Shown here in pieces: positions 56,765-64,000 of a stretch of DNA of 64,000 nucleotides. Both the position numbers and the translations under genes were made by a program. The stretch's first letter is position 1. Every line of letters begins with the position of its first letter. This stretch comes from Rhodosorus marinus (Eukaryota; Rhodophyta; Stylonematophyceae; Stylonematales; Stylonemataceae). The stretch is taken from assembly GCA_029953675.1 (NCBI GenBank), contig JAMWBK010000004.1:2604001-2668000 (forward strand), in the 5' to 3' direction. The notes below the pieces were generated by a model. The model searched no databases, was not told the origin of the DNA, and saw only the letters and a program-made list of their open reading frames with translations.

Positions 56765-57696
56765 TTTGCAGAGATATCTCACAATAGTACGCCTTGAAAC
56801 TTCCTTCAATAACCAGTAGTATTGACTATATTAACAAATACAACCAAAAAAATTCTGCACAAGCTCTTCCCCTCCCTCTAAACCCTCCTAACCTCCACGA
56901 GTGCTTAGCAAGCCCCAACCAATGCAATCCATCCAAGAAACGGATCCCTTCAAAACGATCTCACATCCACTTACCTATCAAACATAAAATACCCAAAAAA
57001 CTTCCCACTCCAGAAACCCAAGGCTTCCTACCCAAAATCATTAAGGGGTGGACACTTGTCAATATCTTTCTAAGCAATTCGTTCATATACCCATCTTGAT
57101 ATCCGGTAAAAATCATTTATTCATATTTTATAAATATTTAGTGGTAATATATTTTTAAATACATGGGGGATAGTTGAATCATAATTCGTTCGCGTCTCTT
57201 TTGGCGATTTACAGAGGGGGCTACAAGGATGAGAATATCCAGTGTTGTATGGAAGGTCGAAAAAAATGCACACTTTCCCTTTTTTGTTTTAAGTATTCAA
57301 TATCTAATATACCATTTATCAATCACCGCGTGTCCGAAAAATCAGGATTCTAACCAATAGGTAGGCGAGAATATGCGAGCTGAAAGTCACCGCGATTAAT
57401 CCAATGAAAATATACTAAGTGTCCTCTAAATTGATTTTATCCAATGGTGTGTTGAATTGGATCGGCAGTTGAAGCTCCGCCGAGATTTCCTTTTTTTGGC
57501 TGTTTCCCGAGCGTGGAGATGTTGGTAGGAGAGAAAGCAGTTAGTATTTGAAGCGGGTGAGAGTCTGTGTTAGGACTGTTTTCGGTTAGACGGGGTTTCA
57601 GGTTTGGGAGATAAGGGACGTGAATCTTTTCTTTCGGACAATTGGATTTATTAGGAACCTCGTTTGTTGTTTTTTCTTTGTGTTTGGTTTGGTAAG
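56765..57696. other. Shared upstream region of two divergent genes
   Basis: About 930 bp between FTHFS and GSA start codons. 56860-56900 is pyrimidine-rich on the plus strand (G/A-rich for FTHFS). 57070-57430 is AT-rich. No gene recognised. Confidence 0.4.
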
Positions 57697-59435
57697 ATGG
57701 CGTTCGTTGTGAGTGGATTTGCAGGGGAGCCGGTGCGTACTCGTGCGAGCCGACGAACCCAGGGAGTGAGCATGGTGGCTGCGGAATCATCGTTGAAGAC
57801 GGATGAATCTGCGAGGATTATGAAGGAGGCGCAGGATCTGATGCCTGGCGGTGTGAATTCTCCCGTGCGTGCGTTCAAGTCCGTAGGCGGCGGACCTGTT
57901 GTCTTCGACAGGGTGAAGGGATCCAAGGCTTACGATGTGGACGGAAATGAGTACATTGACTATATCGGTTCCTGGGGTATGTAAGGAGGTCGCTATTAAA
58001 TGAGCAGTCTGTCAACACCGATCTCTTGTCTGGTCGGACACAGGCTGTCTTCTGTTCCACTGGCATGCACGAAAGCGTGTGACCACGGATGGTATAGACC
58101 AGTCGATCGATCGAACATCAGCTAACGAATTTTTTTTTGATTCTTCCCACCACAGGCCCTGCGATCGTCGGAGCAGCCAACGAGGAGGTCAATGAGGCGT
58201 TGGTGAAGCAGATCGAGAAAGGAACCTCTTTCGGAGCTCCATGCGAACTTGAAAACCAGCTCGCCCAGGACGTCATTGACGCGGTACCCTCCTTGGAGAT
58301 GGTCCGATTTGTGAACTCTGGTACTGAAGCATGCCTAAGCGTAATCCGAGTCATGCGAGCTTTCACGGGGCGACAGAAGTTCATCAAGTTTTCCGGATGC
58401 TATCATGGCCATGCTGACATGTACCTGGTCCAGGCCGGATCTGGGGTGAGCTTATTTTAATCCACGTACAGCTTGGGATGGTCGTTCGATAATGACGCTT
58501 GCCTCTCTTTAACATCTCTCGTTGTGTTGCTCTAGGTTTTGACCCTCGGCTTACCAGATTCCCCAGGAGTTCCCAAGGAAACAACTGCTCCGACGCTTGT
58601 GGCCAAATACAACGACCTCGACTCTGTCAAGGCAATCTTCGAGGCAAACAAGGACGAAATTGCAGGCGTCATTTTGGAGCCTGTTGTTGGAAACTCTGGA
58701 TTTATCCCGCCGACAATGGAGTTCCTCCAAGGGTTGAGAGACCTCTGCACGGCCGAGGGAGCACTGCTCTGCTTCGATGAGGTCATGACTGGCTTCCGGA
58801 TCTCCTATGCTGGTGCCCAGGGACACTTTGGGATCAAGCCTGATATGTCCACCTTCGGCAAAGTCATCGGTGGAGGGCTCCCAGTTGGTGCCTATGGAGG
58901 AAGGAGGGATATCATGGAGATGGTAGCTCCGGCCGGTCCTGTTTACCAGGCAGGAACGCTGAGCGGTAACCCCCTCGCAATGACTGCTGGACTTAAGACC
59001 CTTGAAATTCTTCGACGACCTGGATCGTACGAGTATCTGGATAAAATAACCTCTCGTCTCGCAGCAGGAATGGTCGACGCCGCGAAGGATGCAGGGCATG
59101 ATGTAAGTTTCTCCATCCAGAACACATTCGCAAGTGATTTGGTATCTCTAACTTAAGTACTGGCTTGGACTCACCCTCGATAGGCTGTGGGCGGAAGCAT
59201 CTCGGCTATGTATGGAATGTACTTCACCAAGGACCCAGTTCACAACTTTGAACAAGCTAGCCAGAGCGATATGAAGAAATTTGCACCTTTCCACAGGGGC
59301 ATGCTCGAATCGGGGATCTACCTCGCTCCTTCTGGGTACGAGGCTGGATTCACCGGTCTCGCTCACACGGAGGAGGACATTGACAAGACCATTGAAGCGG
59401 CGCGCAAGGTTCTGAGCACGATCCCACCGAACTAG
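57697..59435 (+). CDS. GSA: Glutamate-1-semialdehyde 2,1-aminomutase (plastid)
   Basis: Four exons (57697-57976, 58156-58445, 58536-59102, 59184-59435), 462 residues. [20 protein letters not shown] is a plastid leader of the MAFV type. The mature enzyme begins near [18 protein letters not shown] and has [32 protein letters not shown] and the PLP lysine in [15 protein letters not shown] (about Lys299). It converts glutamate-1-semialdehyde to 5-aminolevulinate, the first committed tetrapyrrole precursor for chlorophyll, heme and bilins. All splice phases agree and the length is normal. A possible polyadenylation signal AATAAA is at 59498-59503. Confidence 0.97.
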
Positions 59436-59789
59436 AGAGGACCGAGGACAAGGAGCGGCTAGCAGCCTCTACTACAGGTGCTGATGAAAAATTCACGAAT
59501 AAAACTTGAAAAAAAAACAACAGAGAACTTGGAATCTTTTGTCAGGAACGCCGTTTATAATAATGTAAACACCTCTCACTCTCTCTCTCCCCCCTCGCTT
59601 AGAAGAAGGCTGCGTGCATTGAATCTATATGCAAATGTTGCCAAGGGCTTGAACAGTGGTAATTTTTTTCAGTCTTTCCATGTTCAGCCATGGGATCCCT
59701 CGTTCTTTTCCTTCTCAAAGAGTGGCGCGGTCTCGCACTGGTGGAGTTTTCTTTTAGATCCACTCCAGAGCCCTGCCCTGCCCTTCGCT
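59436..59789. other. Spacer between convergent GSA and CIA30 genes
   Basis: About 350 bp, presumably two 3' UTRs. It contains AATAAA at 59498-59503 on the GSA strand, 63 bases after the stop. Confidence 0.45.
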
Positions 59790-61444
59790 TCAATCTCGTG
59801 TAGTTTGTCCTCCTGCTTTCCCGTCGAGCAGGGGTAAATTTGAGCTGCTCCCCGCGGAGAGCAGTTTCACTCCAGTTCTTCTGAGACTCGTGTTCTTCCC
59901 CTGGCCGTGAACTGTGCCCTTATCCGCAGTATTCTGTGCCACACCCGCTCCTGGCTTCTCTGTCATCTCGTCCCTGGCGTTCGGGGAGAAGTCTCCCACA
60001 TCTGGAGAACGCAGGTCCATCCAAATGTCGCCCTCCTCGTCTCTCATCATATAATCGTGCCACCTGGGCTCAACCCGTTCAGGTTTATCATAACCAGCAT
60101 ATTCCCACAGATCTTCATCCAAAAGTTGTTCCAATCCGAGCCTTTTCCTTGCTCCCTCGATCTGAGAGATTCGCTTCGGGGCCCAGGCGAAAGGACTCTC
60201 AAGAGCATCCATTCTTTTGGCGTAAACAACATCCTCTTCTCGAACATGTTCCCTGTACCTCAACACGTTGTGGTGCGGGAAGCTAAGTTGTTCGTCCGGC
60301 GAAAACGGATGCACAGATGTTGTAGGACCATTGTATCTCAAAAACAAGTCTTCGGACGGGTCACGAGTAACGTCTATCTTCTCCACCTCTAAGTCAAACT
60401 CCCCGGACGGGCCCTTTGTCATTATTCCCATCGAGATGATGTCTTTGACGTTCGGGTGAACGAAGGACCCCTACAAATGCGAGAGATCCATTTGAGCATC
60501 ACAACAAACGGCCATTACACCTGTTGAGAAGGCTTGTGATCAACCGTCTAGGACTACCTACCGATAACATTCCAAAGGTGCTCTGCATGAAGTTGGCGTA
60601 GGGGATCTACATCCCAGGGGTATTTGTACAGGAGAGAAACAGTAGAGCTTAGTGAACCATTTCACGGGGGAAGACGTTAGCAAACACCAAACGCAATTTC
60701 CATATGTTTCTTACCCTGTGTTCTTCCCACTTGTTCCCCCCAGAAGTCTCGAAAGGGAACTGATACAGCGAGCCAGTCTCCGAGTCAAAATAGGAGTGAG
60801 TTGTTATGTTCAAGTACCATTTTCTCATTTCTGATGATCTTAGTCTCAGGATGAACGCAGTCGTTCCGTCTAGGTTGAGAAACTCTTCGAAATACATGAC
60901 CGCATAACCACTCCTAGCGTACTTTTCTTCGCCAGGGTAGGCGTATACGTGTTGCTTGAGCTTTTCAGTAATAGTGAAATCTATTTTACCCTGAAATTTC
61001 GCTGTCCCTGTGTTGAATGCCTGCGGGAGCGACATTTCAGCTACAGATTTGCCGCCAAGACTCGAATCACTTTCCACTCTCCATTTGTTGGGGAATCCTC
61101 TCTTCATGGCATCATAAAGCCAGAAATCAGGACCCTTCAGATCCTTCTTAATCCATCCAAATTGGACGAGAGGCCTTCGATCAGTTCTTAATTTCCCACC
61201 TTACGACACCGAATAAGGCGAAGGAGAAACATCAGTGCGAGAAAACCAGCTCGCTCAAGAGGACGACTAACAGAAAACCGAAGCTTTTGCATCCCAAAAT
61301 CCGGGGAGGAAACTCCTCAAAAGCAGGTATCAGCTGGACAAAGAACTGAATCCACCCGCCACACTCACCTCCAGGTTCCCGAAGAAACGCCCTCCTAGCC
61401 TTCAGAAACTCATACCTCGTCGCCAGGCTTATACCGCTCGCCAT
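59790..61444 (-). CDS. NDUFAF1: CIA30/NDUFAF1-family complex I assembly factor
   Basis: Four exons (61444-61369, 61199-60715, 60606-60562, 60470-59790), 428 residues. The short basic N-terminus MASGISLATRYEFLKARR could be a mitochondrial presequence. The CIA30 beta-sandwich domain spans about residues 55-240. It shows the SLGGKSVAEM block, FQGKIDFTITEK, GYAVMYF, FILRLRSSEMRKWYLNI and EEHRIPYANFMQ, and closes with ISMGIMTKGPSGEFDLEVEKI. The family helps assemble the membrane arm of respiratory complex I; plant-like plastid relatives also exist, so the compartment is not certain. About 180 extra C-terminal residues, charged and low in hydrophobics, follow the domain. The third exon is only 45 nt. 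Confidence 0.85.
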
Positions 61445-63065
61445 CCTTTCTTCCAACACAAAGCCAAAAACAAAATCCCACGAAAACCACAGAAAACGAA
61501 ACAAACCAAAGTTTCTTCCAATTGTCTCTGCGGACTATTCCATTCCATCCTAACCGTTGAGAGACTACCTCCCACCCAAAAAGACCATATCCTATCCTCC
61601 TAACCTTATGCACCTCCCCCAACTTCATGAAACCTGTTTTCCCAGGCAAGAACACAGTCCTTGCTCTTACTCTTAAAACACACTCTCTCGATTCCGCCCC
61701 AAAACGATTTCCTCATAAAACATGCGTTTTTCACAGAATTGTCGTTGCCTTCGTTTCAGCCTGGAAATGACCTTTCCAAGCTCATATTACCTTAACTTTT
61801 AGTAAGCTTTTTTGTGAATGGTCTAAAACCATGCTTTTCAGAGAGATCCACAATTCCTCGATTTTTAATTAGTAAGCAAGGTCGTTTTAACGGAATCAGT
61901 TTTATGATTAAAATTAGTTTGTTTCTTTTGTTGGACGTCCGGACGGTGTCTCCACGAAGAGTGCGGGAGCATTCGACCGGCTCAAGAAACTCTGCAGTCT
62001 CCGCAGAATAATGAGTGGATCTGGCATTTTCCCCGTGAAGAAGCGTTGTGCATCGTAGGGTACTTGGTTTTATCAACTTTTCTTATCCGGTTCCGAGACT
62101 TGGGCGGTGATGTGTTCGATACTCGCATCCAAAGTGTCAATGACGTGGTTTGGCTTTTCGATCCTAACGGAGCTCTGGTTCCTTTTCCTGATCCACTTGT
62201 GATACTAAACTTGCAAAGGAAAAAGCTTTCAAATGATCGCATTTCCTGTGCCAGCTGATCTGAGCGATCTGTTCTCCCACCTGCGATTCCTTTGCTTTTT
62301 CAAAACTTGGATCACGAGGATCTTCCGCCGTGACATTCAACAGCCACAGCTCAGGTACCTCGAGCTCAGCTTTGAAGATAGTTGATGATCGTGAATCCAC
62401 ATCAAATGGAGCGAACATTCGTTTTTCAATCCGTCGTTCCGCACCTGACGATCAACAATGCGGGAACAGAAGAGGAGTCCTACAAGGCTAGACTTGTGGA
62501 GCAGGGTTTCAAAGACCTGGATCGAAAGTCTTGACGACGTATGAAAGAAAAAAAATTAGATGAGCGTCGACATGGGCTTGAGAGAGACAACCCCTGGCAA
62601 GGATAACATTCTGGAATGCACAGTCTTCTCCAGCGCGTTGCCGGGCCTTGATACAACGTGTGGTACACTGAATGCATCCCAATACCTCAGAGCTAGCGAG
62701 CCTGGCTATAGCGGTCCGCCGGAGCTTCGTCGAGACCCGTCTTGCTTGTATTTTAGTTTTTAGGTATGGGCTCAGTGTGCGCAGCGACGAATGCTCTCTA
62801 TGATGTCTTTACTATAGAATATTGTGCGTTTTTGGGCACGTAGCCTCTTCATTGTTTTTTGTTTCCGAGACGTGATCCATGTACGAGAAGAATCTAACCT
62901 CGGATCCAACAAAGCAAAAATTTCTCACGGGATTCGTTCAGCAGCGACGCAGCATGTGAGTTAGAAGTCATTAGAAAGAGTGTACTCCGCCGGAGGAATA
63001 CAGAGAGCCTTGACATGTCCCCTAAGCAACGCTGGATGATCCACACGCTACCACTGTCGGCTTTC
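61445..63065. other. Spacer with an unresolved exon candidate
   Basis: About 1.6 kb. 61600-61630 is pyrimidine-rich (upstream of the minus-strand CIA30 gene). On the minus strand, 62450-62164 reads like an exon: a plausible acceptor, then an open frame with ATG at 62418 and an evenly mixed composition ending at 62164. A second open frame follows at 62242-61982. I could not build a gene or name a family. Confidence 0.3.
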
Positions 63066-64000
63066 CTATTCCTCTTCATTGAGATCTACAAACCTGTCTT
63101 TGGAGGCACCGCATTGAGGACAAGCGAAATCGCTTCCGAAAAACTTAAACTCCCTTCCTGCAGCTGGGAATAGCGTATACCTGGTGGATCGAAGCAAAAG
63201 GGATGCTTAGCTTTCGAAGGGAGAAAACCGCCCCTGTGAATCTCTAATGGTGAGCACCAAGATACCCGCAGTCAAGGCACTGGTAAGCGTGAACTGTTGG
63301 TTGCTGCTCAATCGGTTCCACTGGAGCCTCTAAGTTTTCTCCAGAGCTCAGTGCCTGCTCCTCTGCTTCGAGAGCCTTCGCTGCTTCCTCCTCTCTCAAT
63401 CTTTGACGCTCAAGGACAACGCTACGGAAAATACTCTCCGCTTCTCCTTGAGAAAGCTTCAAGACGTCGGCCTCCCGAGCTGGGGCCATCGTAGCTTCCT
63501 CCTCGTCCAATGCATGTTCGCAAGCCTGTCAAAATTCTTAGACTTAGTTGTGATTCCGATTGCATGCCATTATTCCGCAAACATTTCTAAATCTTACCTC
63601 ACGATAAACACGGTCAAGGACAGACCTCTGCAAATCATCGACGGTGGAACTACCATAGCGGAACATCTTCCTGATTTCCAGCTTTTCCAGGGCCTTTGCG
63701 CCAAGAATTCGCTCCGCTGCGAACAGGATCTTTCCAAGAACTGAGGGTTGCGACCTCACCTCCAGTCCTACTTCATTGAAGCACAGCACCGCCTTTGAAT
63801 CTGAGATCTTGAGGAGCTCTTTCGCGTCCTGTACTCTCTCGATCGTTTCCACCGACATGACACCACCTGTGAACAACTCGCGTGTGAAAGACTTGAACAT
63901 CTGGCCTCGGAGAACGCCAGGCCCAAGCTTCTTCTTGAAAGTCCGAGTAATCTCGCGCATATTTTCATATGTATTCCCGTACAACGCGACGTCCTCGCCG
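63066..64000 (-). CDS. Tic110-like plastid inner-envelope protein with C-terminal rubredoxin domain (3' part)
   Basis: The three last exons are visible (64000-63598, 63525-63266, 63180-63066; phases agree); the gene continues beyond the right edge. The helical region has paired repeats of the Tic110 kind, for example ERVQDAKELLKISDSKAVLC and LSQGEAESIFRSVVLERQRL. Tic110 is a component of the plastid protein-import machinery. After a Glu/Ala-rich linker the last two exons encode YQCLDCGYTLFPAAG and then FACPQCGASKDRF: two CxxC pairs with the Gly-Tyr and Gly-Ala spacing of rubredoxin, which binds one iron. The rubredoxin call is strong; the Tic110 assignment is moderate and would need the N-terminal part. 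Confidence 0.65.

Overview
The window is nuclear DNA of a photosynthetic eukaryote, most likely a red alga and less likely another primary-plastid alga such as a glaucophyte. Most of the 24 or so genes I can name are broken by short GT-AG introns, typically 80-110 nt. Several encode plastid proteins (THF1/Psb29, GSA aminotransferase, peptide deformylase, RimM, an EGY-type membrane protein, a Tic110-like protein). Their N-termini begin MAFV or MVGFV, the phenylalanine-containing plastid-targeting start known from red algae and glaucophytes. Base composition is close to balanced in genes and clearly AT-rich in the long spacers. I saw no rRNA, tRNA, CRISPR array or recognisable transposase.

Layout. 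1-4.4 kb: end of an unresolved gene, DPH4 (diphthamide synthesis), THF1. 5.6-17.2 kb: HPRT (-), RimM (+), LARP7 (+), proteasome alpha-4 (-), peptide deformylase (+). 17.2-21.7 kb: two tandem cystathionine beta-lyase genes (-), one without and one with a plastid leader. 23.4-25.6 kb: ribosomal protein eS19 (+) convergent with a SAP-domain protein (-). 27.0-35.1 kb: a five-exon RNase III with an unrecognised 460-residue tail (+), RecQ helicase (+) and a Myb/SANT-like protein (-). 39.2-46.9 kb: an ASH-repeat (SPD-2/Hydin-like) protein (+), YdcF-family protein (-), PPR protein (-), a divergent repeat-encoded ORF (+), a DHHC palmitoyltransferase (-). 48.7-53.3 kb: an EGY-like site-2 protease homologue lacking HExxH (+), Ctf4/WDHD1 (-). 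54.2-64 kb: formate-tetrahydrofolate ligase (-, 8 exons), GSA aminotransferase (+), CIA30/NDUFAF1 (-), and the 3' end of a Tic110-like gene with a C-terminal rubredoxin domain (-), running off the right edge.

Neighbours are not functionally clustered, as expected for a eukaryotic chromosome. Many pairs are convergent with short gaps (70 bp between the deformylase and lyase stop codons). Spacers hold several recent local duplications: a 110-bp tandem copy covering the RecQ start codon, a decayed exon copy inside a palmitoyltransferase intron, a 60-bp coding minisatellite, a 44-bp G-rich tandem repeat and a ~185-bp direct repeat. A G/A-rich tract on the coding strand recurs upstream of many genes and may be a promoter feature.

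Exon boundaries were set by hand from GT-AG sites, reading-frame phase and family similarity. No alignment or database search was run.
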